Positions 31,874-41,620 of a stretch of 64,000 nt of DNA are shown here, piece by piece. The position numbers were made by a program, and so were the translations under genes. This DNA comes from an uncultured Chloroflexota bacterium. GTDB taxonomy: Bacteria > Chloroflexota > UBA11872. The stretch's first letter is position 1; every line of letters begins with the position of its first letter. The DNA lies in NCBI GenBank assembly GCA_958296175.1, contig OY282448.1, forward strand, positions 969,899 to 1,033,898, written 5' to 3'. Under the pieces are notes generated by a model. It had not been told where the DNA came from, searched no databases, and saw nothing but the letters and a program-made list of their open reading frames with translations.

Positions 31874-34800
31874 CTACTCGGCCGCGTCGTCCTCCTCGTC
31901 CGCCAGCACGTGCAGGCGCACCGGGCCGAGCAGGCCGGAGACCAGAGCGTCGGGTTCGATGTTTTCTTCGTGCCAGTAGCGGTGCCAGGGGTCGCTCATG
32001 CGGGTTTCGTCGCGCTTCCAGCGCATTTCGCTGGCCAGCAAGTTGCTCACGCGCACGCGCAGATTGTTCGAGCCGCTGCGCACGTGGCCGCTGAGGTCGA
32101 ACTCGTAGGGCGGCCAGAGCCGCACGCCCACGGGGCGGTTGTTGACGAAGACCTCGGCGTGGCGGCGCACGTCGCCCAGATCCAGCCGCACCTCATCCTC
32201 GGCCTGCGCGGCGGTCAGGTCGAAGCTGCGTTCGTAGATGCCGGCGCCTGAGTACCAGCCGTAGCCAAACTCGGACCACGGCTTCAGCGGCACGGCCGTG
32301 GGCCGCGTGTAGAGCGTCAGCGGCGCCAGAATGCCGTTCGAGAAGTTGGCCGCTTCTATCTCCACGCTCAGCAGCCGTCCGGTGGTGATGTTGTAGGTCC
32401 CGTTGATATCCGGCGTGCGTTCGCGCACATCCACAAAGACCTTGTGCACGCCCTTGATGGTGGGGATGCCAATGCCAACGCAGCCCATGGGCAGCCGCTG
32501 GCGGTACATCAGCGTGCGCGGAAAAGCCACGGGTTCGCCCAGCAGCGGGACCTGGCCCCAGGGCTGGATGGGCGGCCGCCCCCGTTCCCAGGTCACCAGC
32601 GGCGGGTTGCTCTCGTAGCCCAGGCCCGTCCAAACCTCCGCGGGCAGCGCCTGCACGTCCCAGGACTTGTCCGACACGACGACGACCGAGCCACCGGAGC
32701 GCAGGTCGACGCTGCATTCGAACAGCAGCGAGATGGGCGCGGCGGAGGTGCATTCCACGTCGGCCACGATGGTGTTCGTGCCCGGCTGCAAGTAGGGCAT
32801 GATGTTGTAGGTCACCGGGTTGGACCAGTCCTCGGACACACCCAGCTGGGTGTCGTTCATGTACACCGTGGCGCGGTCGACCCCCGCGAACGTGGCCCAG
32901 GCCTTGATAGGCGGCTCGGTGATCTCCAGCGTGCGGGTGAAGCGCAGGCGCCGGTGCTTGCCGCTGTCACGCGTGAGACCCCAGTGGCCAAACTGGCGCA
33001 CGCCCGTAATCCAGTTCGCGCTCCAGTGGCCGATGATCTCGGCGCCGGCGCGCACCAGCCAGGTCTCGCGCCAGTCGGAGTCGTCGAACTCCGGGTCGCG
33101 CAGTTGCTCCAGCCGGCCGTGGCCCAGCGGGTAGCTGGCAACCCGCATCACCGGCAGTTCCAGGCGCCTGACGGACCCCTGGCCCGTGAGCGTTCCCTTG
33201 GCCAGCACGAAGCTCCAGTCGGTTTCCAGCTCCCGCACCTGCGGCTGTGGGCCGGGGCGCTCGCGCGTGCGGCGTTTGGCTTTGGCGGACGCGTCGAACA
33301 CGACCAGACGGGCGGCGTGCGCCGGCAGCGTGAGCCGCAGGCGGCGGTGGCCGCGCGAGACCGTCAGCGGCTCCTCGGCCATGCTCCCGTCCTCGGGGTT
33401 CCAGACCTGCGGCCCGCCCGGCGCGTCCGTCGTGATGGTGGCTGCCGCCGGCGCAGGCGAGCGGTTGACCACCACCAGCACGCTGGCGCCGTCCACCTCG
33501 CGCTGCAGCGCGATCACGTCGGCGCTGCTTTGCACCACCGTGCCCGGCTGAATGATCTCGACGAGGCGCGGCAGCGCCTCGGCCAGGTCTTCCGGCAGCT
33601 CGAACACGCGGCCGCGGCCGGGCGCGGCCCCGGCGGGCGTTGCCGACGCGGCGCCGCAGAGGCTGCCGATGGCGCGCGAAATGCTGCGGTCGTTCGCCCC
33701 CTGGTCGCTGCTGCCCACCGGGCGGTCGCCAACCATGACGAGCGTGCCCCCGGAACGCGCGAACGCGCCCAGCCGCCGCATGGCCGCGCGGCTGGCCACG
33801 GGCATGGGCGGCAGCACCAGCGTGGACATCTGCACCGCGCCCTGCTTGATCGTGCCGCGGTCCAGCCGCGCCTTGCACAAGAACTGCTCGTCCACCACGT
33901 GCACGTCCACGCTGGCGTCGATCAAGCCGTCGATCAGCCCCTCGAAGACGGCCGCGATTTCGCGCGCGCGCGCGTTGGGCCGCCCGTCGGCCGTGTTGGC
34001 GGCAATGCTGCTCCAGGGATAGAACACGCCAACCGTGGTGGCGGACTTGGACCGGCCCACCACGGCCGACAGGCGCGCCGTGTAGTCGGTCAGATGCTTG
34101 AAGTACGGCCAGCCCGGGTTCTGGCGCCCCAGGCTGGGCGGCCAGTCGTCCGCCGCGTCGGCCGTCGACATCGAATAGAACAACCCGTGCAGCACCTGCC
34201 GCGAGACACCGTAGGCGGCCAGCAGGCTGGCGCCGTGCCGCAGCTCGTCCAGGGTCACGCCCCAGCCCGCCCCGCCGAAGGCCTCGGCCATGGCGCGCTC
34301 GCGGCCGGTCAGGGCCGCGATGGAGACGGCCGGTTTGACCTGGGACGCGCGCACCGTGCGCGGCCGCGCATAGCGGAACCCGTGGTGGCTTGCGCCCGGA
34401 ATGGCCACGTGCCGCATCGTGCGGAAGTAGTCGCCCTGTCGGGCCGGATGCGATGCGGCCAGTTCTTCCGTGTGCCCGGTCCAGACCAGCCCGCGCGCCT
34501 CGCACCAGGCGCTGATCTGCTCGAACCAGGCCTCGGTGTAGAGCGCCGCCACCACGTCGTAAAAGTCGCAGCGCACTTTGATCGTCTGGCGGCCGCCGCG
34601 CAGCACCAGCAGCGGCAGCAGGTCCAGCAGGTCGTAGCCCTTGTCCTGCGCAAACCGCGCCGCCAACTCGTCGGTCCAGGGCAGCGGCTGGGCCGTGATG
34701 GAGGGTTCGGCAAAGAACACGCCGGGGATGCCCTCGCCCAAGTCGTCCGCATACCGCTGGGCATAGGCCTCGTAGGCGGCGTCGATGAAGGCCTGCACCG

Positions 34801-35413
34801 TGGCGGGGCGCAGATAGTCGATGCGGTCGTCCACGCTGCGCACCGAGAAACTGAGCAGCCGCCAGTCGCCCTCAGGACAGCTCCACGCGCCCGAGGCGGG
34901 CAGCGTCTGCAGCGTGTCCGGTTCCAGGTCGCCGTTCGCGTCCAGCCGGCCGGCCACCTGCGTCAGCGGCGTCCCGGCAGGGAAGCGGCCTTCCAGCGGA
35001 ACGTCGGCCGGCCCCTCGATTCGGTGGATGGTGCGCGCCAGGGTCTTGGCGCGGTGCTCGCGCCCCTGCGCCAGCACCTGCGACTCGGTCTGGCCGCCGC
35101 GGCCGTCGGGCGCGCCCGCGGGGCCGCTGGGACGGCCGAGGTCGTCCGACACCCAGGTCGGCAGGCCGGCGGCGCGGGCTTTGCGCACGGTGTAGTCCAC
35201 CGCGTCCCACCAGCGCTCGCCCAGGTAGGGCGTTTGCAGACTCTCGCGCGCCTGCACGGCCACGCCGCCAAGACCCTGCTCCGAAAGTTCCGCCAGCTGG
35301 CGCCCCAGCTCCGCCTCGTGCAGCTGACCGTTCCAAAACCAGAGCGCCAGCGGCGCGTCGTCGGCGCCGGGTTTGAGAAACGCGGATCGCAGTCGGTCGA
35401 GGGCTCGGCTCAC
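31874..35413 (-). CDS. Large GH106-like glycoside hydrolase (alpha-L-rhamnosidase type)
   Basis: The protein has about 1179 residues from GTG 35413 (SRALDRLRSAFLKPG), which has AGGA upstream; ATG 35485 is the other option. The N-terminal catalytic region shows PLALWFWNGQLHEAEL, GVAVQARESLQTPYLG, FFAEPSITAQPLPWTDELA and WCEARGLVWTGHTEEL, as in GH106 enzymes that release L-rhamnose. Several beta-sandwich domains follow; the last one (residues 1080-1160) has RLDLGDVRRHAEVFVNNRPVG. No secretion signal is clear. A strong promoter lies upstream. The family assignment is good, the sugar specificity less so. Confidence 0.8.
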   Translation of the reverse strand: MSRALDRLRSAFLKPGADDAPLALWFWNGQLHEAELGRQLAELSEQGLGGVAVQARESLQTPYLGERWWDAVDYTVRKARAAGLPTWVSDDLGRPSGPAGAPDGRGGQTESQVLAQGREHRAKTLARTIHRIEGPADVPLEGRFPAGTPLTQVAGRLDANGDLEPDTLQTLPASGAWSCPEGDWRLLSFSVRSVDDRIDYLRPATVQAFIDAAYEAYAQRYADDLGEGIPGVFFAEPSITAQPLPWTDELAARFAQDKGYDLLDLLPLLVLRGGRQTIKVRCDFYDVVAALYTEAWFEQISAWCEARGLVWTGHTEELAASHPARQGDYFRTMRHVAIPGASHHGFRYARPRTVRASQVKPAVSIAALTGRERAMAEAFGGAGWGVTLDELRHGASLLAAYGVSRQVLHGLFYSMSTADAADDWPPSLGRQNPGWPYFKHLTDYTARLSAVVGRSKSATTVGVFYPWSSIAANTADGRPNARAREIAAVFEGLIDGLIDASVDVHVVDEQFLCKARLDRGTIKQGAVQMSTLVLPPMPVASRAAMRRLGAFARSGGTLVMVGDRPVGSSDQGANDRSISRAIGSLCGAASATPAGAAPGRGRVFELPEDLAEALPRLVEIIQPGTVVQSSADVIALQREVDGASVLVVVNRSPAPAAATITTDAPGGPQVWNPEDGSMAEEPLTVSRGHRRLRLTLPAHAARLVVFDASAKAKRRTRERPGPQPQVRELETDWSFVLAKGTLTGQGSVRRLELPVMRVASYPLGHGRLEQLRDPEFDDSDWRETWLVRAGAEIIGHWSANWITGVRQFGHWGLTRDSGKHRRLRFTRTLEITEPPIKAWATFAGVDRATVYMNDTQLGVSEDWSNPVTYNIMPYLQPGTNTIVADVECTSAAPISLLFECSVDLRSGGSVVVVSDKSWDVQALPAEVWTGLGYESNPPLVTWERGRPPIQPWGQVPLLGEPVAFPRTLMYRQRLPMGCVGIGIPTIKGVHKVFVDVRERTPDINGTYNITTGRLLSVEIEAANFSNGILAPLTLYTRPTAVPLKPWSEFGYGWYSGAGIYERSFDLTAAQAEDEVRLDLGDVRRHAEVFVNNRPVGVRLWPPYEFDLSGHVRSGSNNLRVRVSNLLASEMRWKRDETRMSDPWHRYWHEENIEPDALVSGLLGPVRLHVLADEEDDAAE

Positions 35414-35541
35414 GGCAATCGTCCTGACAGAAGGCACACGGGCGGCAAAGGAACGGCCAGCCGCCGCGGTGAGATAACGCTGCATGGGGTGCCAGCGGCG
35501 CGAGATGCGGCGCGGCGGCGCCCCGAGGGCATTGACGCACC

Positions 35542-35570
35542 ATTATAAACGTGAGCGCAAAATACGCCAA
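35542..35570 (-). promoter_or_regulatory. Sigma-70-type promoter of the GH106-like gene
   Basis: On the minus strand TTGGCG (35565-35570), 17 bases, then a perfect TATAAT (35542-35547). It lies in an unusually AT-rich stretch (35540-35590). Predicted transcription start near 35535. Confidence 0.7.
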
Positions 35571-35749
35571 ATTACTAGACATAACGCACGGGACGCGGGA
35601 ATCCGCCCGCGCGGCGGCGGGCTGACGACCGTCCGGCCGCGCAGAACCGAGAGACGGGAATCCTTGCCTGCGCGGCGGCGGGCGCGCCGCCCTCCCTGCT
35701 TCTCGAATGCCTGCGCCGATCTCCGTGCGTCTCGCCCCTGTCGGATGTG

Positions 35750-35755
35750 TACAAT
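35750..35755 (+). promoter_or_regulatory. -10 box TACAAT for the betaine-binding protein gene
   Basis: TACAAT lies 50 bases upstream of ATG 35806, with TGTG just before it. AGGGAG at about 35788-35793 is the likely ribosome site. Confidence 0.45.
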
Positions 35756-35805
35756 CACCCTAGCGCTCCAAATCTGCGCTTCAACCTAGGGAGACGGTGC
35801 GACGT

Positions 35806-36948
35806 ATGTCTATGCTGCGAAAGATTGGGGTGGCCGCGGCTGGGATTATGGCCGGTCTAATGGTTATGGCCTGCGGCGAGAGCCCGGCGCCCGCCGCCGA
35901 GGCGACGCCGGCCCCCGTCGCCGAGGCGACGGCGGCCCCCACCGCTGAAGCGACGGCCGCTCCCGCGACCGCCGCGCCGGCCGCCGCCGACACTGGCGAC
36001 AAGCCGATGATTCGCTTTGCCGACGCGCTCTGGGAATCCCTGTGGATCAACAACGCCATCGCCGGGTTCATCATCACCCACGGCTACGGCTATCCCGTCG
36101 AGCAGATCCCCGGCGCCACCGCTGTCGCACGCCAAAGCCTGGCCAACGGCGACGTGGACGTCTTTATGGAAATGTGGCAGCACCTCTGGCCCGAGTATTA
36201 CGACGAACAGACGGCCGCGGGTAATATCGTCAACCTTGGGACGACGGTCGAAGATGGGTCGCAGTTCTTCATCATTCCCCAGTGGATGCACGAGGAATAC
36301 GGCATCACCACCATCGAGGACATGAAAGGCGAGGTCGTCGTCGACGGCACGTCCATGCCGGCCTGGGAGCTCTTCCAAGACCCCGAAGACCCGACCAAGG
36401 GCTTGTTCGTCAACTGCGTCATCGGCTGGGAATGCCAGAAGCTCAACGACGAGAAGCTCCAGGCCTACGGGCTGACGGAGTACTACAACAGCCTCTACCC
36501 CGGATCCGGGGGATTCGATGCGGCGCTGGCCGGGCCGCAAAAGAAGCGAGAGCCTGTTTTTGCGTACCTGTGGGCCCCCCATTACCTGGTGGCCTCGTAC
36601 GACTGGCACATCCTCGAAGAGCCTGCCTACTCAACGGCGTGCTGGGAGGGGACGGACCCCAACACCCCCAGGTACGGCTGCGCCTACGAAACCCTGCCGC
36701 TGGACATCGGCGCCCACAAGGGCCTCCTCGAGAAGGCCCCGGACGTCGTTGCGATGCTGCGCCGGATGACCGTTGGCCTGGGACCGCTCAACGAGACCGC
36801 CGCCTGGGCGAACGAGAACGACATCCAGGGTGAATGGGAACTGGCCGCGATCCACTTCCTGCAAAACTACGAGGATCGCTGGACCACTTGGGTCGAGCCG
36901 GACAAAGTCGACCTGATCAAAGCGGCTATCGAGGCCGCCGCCAGCTAA
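35806..36948 (+). CDS. opuAC: Glycine betaine/proline ABC transporter substrate-binding lipoprotein
   Basis: The 380-residue protein has a lipoprotein signal (MLRKIGVAAAGIMAGLMVMAC, lipobox VMAC) and a 35-residue linker of A/P/T/E repeats. The binding domain is OpuAC-like: RFADALWESLWINNAIAGFI, VFMEMWQHLWPEYY, and a Trp-rich pocket (WAPHYLVASYDWHI) suited to cation-pi binding of quaternary amines such as glycine betaine. It would be held on the outer face of the membrane. ATG 35806 is chosen; GTG 35797 is close to the ribosome site. Its permease and ATPase lie on the opposite strand and converge on it, so they are not in one operon. Confidence 0.9.
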   Translation: MSMLRKIGVAAAGIMAGLMVMACGESPAPAAEATPAPVAEATAAPTAEATAAPATAAPAAADTGDKPMIRFADALWESLWINNAIAGFIITHGYGYPVEQIPGATAVARQSLANGDVDVFMEMWQHLWPEYYDEQTAAGNIVNLGTTVEDGSQFFIIPQWMHEEYGITTIEDMKGEVVVDGTSMPAWELFQDPEDPTKGLFVNCVIGWECQKLNDEKLQAYGLTEYYNSLYPGSGGFDAALAGPQKKREPVFAYLWAPHYLVASYDWHILEEPAYSTACWEGTDPNTPRYGCAYETLPLDIGAHKGLLEKAPDVVAMLRRMTVGLGPLNETAAWANENDIQGEWELAAIHFLQNYEDRWTTWVEPDKVDLIKAAIEAAAS

Positions 36949-36972
36949 CCCAAACCCCGCAAGGTTTGCGAG

Positions 36973-37024
36973 ACCCGGCTGAAGGGGCGGGGGGAAACCT
37001 CCCCGCCCCCTCGGTCGGGTTTCG
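36973..37024 (+). terminator. Nested hairpin terminator after the substrate-binding gene
   Basis: ACCCG (36973-36977) pairs with CGGGT (37016-37020) and encloses GGGGCGGGG (36984-36992) / CCCCGCCCC (37001-37009). The tail TTTCGTCTTCT follows. It lies 25 bases beyond the stop. Confidence 0.7.
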
Positions 37025-37225
37025 TCTTCTCGCGGTCCGTCGTCCTGCAAAGGCCTTGTGCCCGCGGTGCGCAGCGCGGGGCGTGGGATGCGAAAGCCTG
37101 CGCCCTACTGAGAACGCGGGGACTGAGACGGCGCCCCTGCCGCCGCCGCGCCCGTCTCCGCTGCATCTTTTGTCCCCGCGCGCCGCTGCCTTCTCGCCCG
37201 CACGCCGAGGTTCACCCCGGCGGCG

Positions 37226-37558
37226 GCGAACGACTCGTCCCTAACGGCGATGAACGACTTGGCCCTGGCGGCGGTGAACGGCTCGTCCCTAACGGCGATG
37301 AACGGCTCGGCCTTGGCGGCGGCGAACGGCTGGTCCCTGACGGCGATGAACGGCTCGGCCCTGGCGGCGGTGAACGACTCGTCCCTAGCGGCGGTGAACG
37401 ACTCGTCCCTAACGGCGGCGAACGACTTGTCCCTGGCGGCAATGAACGGCTCGGCCTTGGCGGTGGAGAACGGCCGGCCCTGGCGGTGGAGAACGACTCG
37501 TCTCTGGGGGCGGCGAACGACTTGTCCCTGGCGGCGGTGAACGGCTGTTGGGTCTTGG
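37226..37558. repeat. 24-bp minisatellite, about 14 units
   Basis: Imperfect tandem units of the pattern GNGAACGRCTNGTCCCTNNCG begin at 37226, 37250, 37274 and so on every 24 bases to 37466. One unit is 23 bases (37466-37488), after which the phase shifts by one, and the array ends in a partial unit near 37558. It lies between the convergent binding-protein and permease genes. The remainder of 37025-37225 and 37559-37851 shows no gene. Confidence 0.85.
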
Positions 37559-37851
37559 TGAGGTCTGGTGTCGCTCTGGACCTACACCGGGAACCTGTCG
37601 TGCGCGACCGCGGCCTGTCCCCGCGCGGGAATGAGGTCGAGCGTCTGTTTCGCCGCTCGGAAGGGGAAGGGGTTATCGGCGGGCCTTCGTCCGCGTCGAC
37701 ACGCTGGCCGTGCTGTCCCGAGGCTTCCTGGCCGCAGCCCTGAGCGTCGCTGCGGCCCGTTCGCGTCCACAGACCCTCGCCCGGTCTTCGACGCCCAACC
37801 GGCCCGAGCTCGCCCGGCCTCGCTGCCAAGCAGCCGCCCGCGCCCGGCCGC

Positions 37852-38904
37852 CTACCCCGCAGTCACCGCCGTTCCCGTCGGCTTGCCGAAGGACTGGGTG
37901 ACGCGGTCCAAAATGATGGCCATGATCACGATGCCGACCCCGGCCACCAGCCCGCGGCCCACTTCCAGACGGTTGATGCCTTGCAGCACTTCGATGCCCA
38001 GGCCGCGCGCCCCGATCATCGAGGCGATCACCACCATGGCCAGCGCCATCATGATCGTCTGGTTCAGCCCCGCCATGATGGTGGGCAGCGCCAGCGGGAT
38101 TTGCACCTTGAACAGGATCTGCCGCCGCGTGGAGCCGAAGGCGTGCGCCGCCTCCACCACCTCGCGGTCGACCTGCCGAATGCCCAGGTTCGTCAGACGG
38201 ATCACCGGCGGCGCGGCGTAGACGCAGGTGGCGATCACCGCCGGCACCTTGCCCAGGCCAAAGAGCAGCAGAATCGGGATCAGGTAGACAAAGCTCGGCA
38301 TCGTCTGCATGGCGTCCAGCATCGGGCGCAGCGCCGTTTCGAAGCGGCGGCTCTGCGCGGCCAGAATCCCCAGCGGCACGCCCAGCACCACGGAAATCAG
38401 CGTGGAGGTCAGCACCAGCGCCAGCGTGGCCATGGTCAGGTCGTAGAGGCCGAACACCACCGTGAGCAGCATCAGCGCCAGCGCAACCGGCGCGAACTTC
38501 CAGCCCACGCGCTTGTAGGCGATCAGCGTCACCACCACCACCGTCAGCCACCAGGGCAGGGACAGCAGCCAGCGCTCCAGCGGCAGCAGCAGGTATTGCA
38601 GCAGCACGTCGTTGATGAAGCTGAAGAAGGGATCCCAGGCCACCACCACCCAGTCCGCCGCCCGATCGATCCCCGAGGACACCGCGTTCTTGACGATCAG
38701 ACCCTCTGGCACCTCGGCCAGCGCGTCCAGGGAGACGGCGCTGCCCACCACCAGCAGCAGCGCAACGCCCAACACCCAGAAGGGAATGGACAGCAGCCAC
38801 CGCAGCGGCGCGGCGACCACCGTCGGGAAGCGTTCCTCGATGCGCGCGATGAGCGCCGCGCGCCGCGCGCCGCCGCCGCGCGCCGAGGTCTCGTCCCGGG
38901 CCAC
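37852..38904 (-). CDS. opuAB: Glycine betaine/proline ABC transporter permease
   Basis: The 350-residue membrane protein has six to seven hydrophobic helices and the permease-family EAA loop EAAHAFGSTRRQILFKV followed by PLALPTIMAG, which contacts the ATPase. YDLTMATLALVLTSTLISVVLG and the pattern of helices match OpuAB/ProW. GTG 38904 lies one base after the ATPase stop, with GGAGG upstream, so the pair are translated together. The N-terminal 35 residues are Arg/Ala-rich and cytoplasmic. It should import quaternary amines with the lipoprotein encoded at 35806-36948. Confidence 0.92.
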   Translation of the reverse strand: MARDETSARGGGARRAALIARIEERFPTVVAAPLRWLLSIPFWVLGVALLLVVGSAVSLDALAEVPEGLIVKNAVSSGIDRAADWVVVAWDPFFSFINDVLLQYLLLPLERWLLSLPWWLTVVVVTLIAYKRVGWKFAPVALALMLLTVVFGLYDLTMATLALVLTSTLISVVLGVPLGILAAQSRRFETALRPMLDAMQTMPSFVYLIPILLLFGLGKVPAVIATCVYAAPPVIRLTNLGIRQVDREVVEAAHAFGSTRRQILFKVQIPLALPTIMAGLNQTIMMALAMVVIASMIGARGLGIEVLQGINRLEVGRGLVAGVGIVIMAIILDRVTQSFGKPTGTAVTAG

Positions 38905-38905
38905 G

Positions 38906-40141
<1,236 letters not shown>

Positions 40142-40489
40142 GCTGACGCTTGCGCGCAACGGTCGAGCTGGCGCCGGCGGAGCTGCGGCGACGCGCGCCG
40201 GGCGCCCATCCCCGCGGCCGCGCCGCCGCAATACGGCGTCGGCAGCCATGAATGAATTCGCCCATGGGTTCGGGCCGCCCAGGTGAGAGCGCCCGCAGTA
40301 TAACAGCGCCCCCAGCCGGGCGAGCGGTGGTTTGGCGCCGTGGTGGAGCCGCCGGCCGACGACGCCCCGGTAACATCCGCGTGCGCGCGGCCGCGCAGCA
40401 TCGGCCGGGTTCGATCCCGCGCACTAGGGCGACCGGACATCGACCGTGCATCTGGCGCGCGCCGGGGAGCAGGCGGCGGCGGCGCGCCT

Positions 40490-40743
40490 TCGCCGCCGCG
40501 GTCGAGCGGCTCCCTTCTTTTCCCGCTCCCGTGGGGGAGAGGCCAGCCAAGCCGCCGCCATGGTCGAGCGGCTCCTTCTTTTCCCGCTCCCGTGGGGAGA
40601 GGCCAGCCAAGCCGCCGCCGCGGTCGAGCGGCTCACTTCTTTTCGCTCTCCCGTGGGTCGTATGCACGCTTGTACGTCTGCTCTCTTGTTCTCCTCGGCC
40701 CCTTCTTTTCCCTCTCCCGTGGGGAGAGGGTTAGGGTGAGGGG
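40490..40743. repeat. Three 60-62-bp tandem units and a REP-like palindrome
   Basis: Units starting GTCGAGCGGCTC occur at 40501, 40563 and 40623, each with TTCTTTTCCCGCTCCCGTGGGG and a GGCCAGCCAAGCCGCCGCC stretch. The end of the region has CCCTCTCCC / GGGGAGAGGG (40710-40730) followed by TTAGGGTGAGGGG, the reverse form of the element at 60292-60324. No gene is seen in 40303-40846. Confidence 0.75.
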
Positions 40744-40846
40744 CGGCGCTGGCATCGATCTCGACGTGCATCCTCGACGCTCCCCCTCGGTCACGCCCCA
40801 GGCCCGTGTGCGGCGGGCGCACAAAGAACGAAACACCCGCCCTCGC

Positions 40847-41593
40847 GTGTCGTTCCACCGCTGGCAGCTCGGCCTGATCGACGTCGGCCGCGTGTATGCC
40901 GCCCTCGACGTCGGCTGCGGCGCGGGTCGTATGACGCGCGCCTTGCGCGAGCGGCTGCCGCCCGGCGCGCTGCTCACGGCGCTGGACGTCGACCCCCGTG
41001 CCGCGGCTGCCGCCCGCGCGGGCGGCGGCGTGGACGTCCTGCGCGCGCGCGCAGAGGCGCTGCCGCTGGCGTCCGGCCAGTTCGAGCTGGTGACCGCCGG
41101 CCACGTGTTGCCCTCGGCGGCGCACCTGGCGCGCGCCGTGGCCGAGCTGCGCCGCGCGCTGGCGCCTGGCGGGGTGGTGCTGGCCAGCGCCGACAGCGCC
41201 GCGTCTGGGCGGCGGCTGCTGGACTGGCACGTGGACGCCTGCCGCCGCGCCGGCCGCGCGGATCAGGCCGCCCGCGCGCTGGCGCCCTCGCCCCGCGACC
41301 GCTTCACGTTGGAAAACGGCGCCCGCGTCCTGGCGGCGGCGTTTGGTCAGGTCGAGACGCACGCGCGCGGCGAGGCGCTGGTGTTCGGATCGGCGGACGC
41401 CCTGCTGGAGGTGTATCTGCGAGGCCTCCTGCACGCCCGCGGTCTGCCTCCGCCCATCGACCGCCGCGCCCTGGCGCTGGCCGCCGCGGACCTGGGGCCG
41501 CACGTGCGCGCGATTGCGGCGGCCAACACCGACGCGGATGGCCGCATCGTCGTCCCGCGCCGCTCGGGCGTCCTAATCGCCCGCGCGGATTGA
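40847..41593 (+). CDS. Class I SAM-dependent methyltransferase
   Basis: The 248-residue protein has motif I LDVGCGAGRMTRAL, an acidic residue after strand beta2 (LLTALDVDPRAAAAA), and LPLASGQFELVTAGHVLPSA at the motif II/post region, all typical of UbiE/Methyltransf_11-type enzymes. The C-terminal 80 residues look helical and have no known motif. GTG 40847 is chosen because the fold begins there (SFHRWQLGLIDVGRVYAAL); a more upstream start would add low-complexity residues. Converges with ftsH. Methyl acceptor unknown. Confidence 0.78.
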   Translation: MSFHRWQLGLIDVGRVYAALDVGCGAGRMTRALRERLPPGALLTALDVDPRAAAAARAGGGVDVLRARAEALPLASGQFELVTAGHVLPSAAHLARAVAELRRALAPGGVVLASADSAASGRRLLDWHVDACRRAGRADQAARALAPSPRDRFTLENGARVLAAAFGQVETHARGEALVFGSADALLEVYLRGLLHARGLPPPIDRRALALAAADLGPHVRAIAAANTDADGRIVVPRRSGVLIARAD

Positions 41594-41620
41594 CCAGTCG
41601 CGGCCGGCGGCCGCCGCGGG

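Noticed and set aside
32444..35548. A long plus-strand open frame opposite the GH106-like gene
   Set aside because: Composition is Arg/Gln/His/Val-rich and lacks motifs; the minus-strand gene has clear GH106 features and its own promoter.
37212..37829. Possible repeat protein encoded on either strand of the 24-bp minisatellite
   Set aside because: A 23-bp unit breaks the frame on the plus strand, there is no start context, and the minus-strand frame is low-complexity Ser/Pro/Arg throughout.
40340..40846. N-terminal extension of the methyltransferase into the tandem repeats
   Set aside because: The extra residues are encoded by the GTCGAGCGGCTC repeats and the fold begins near 40847.
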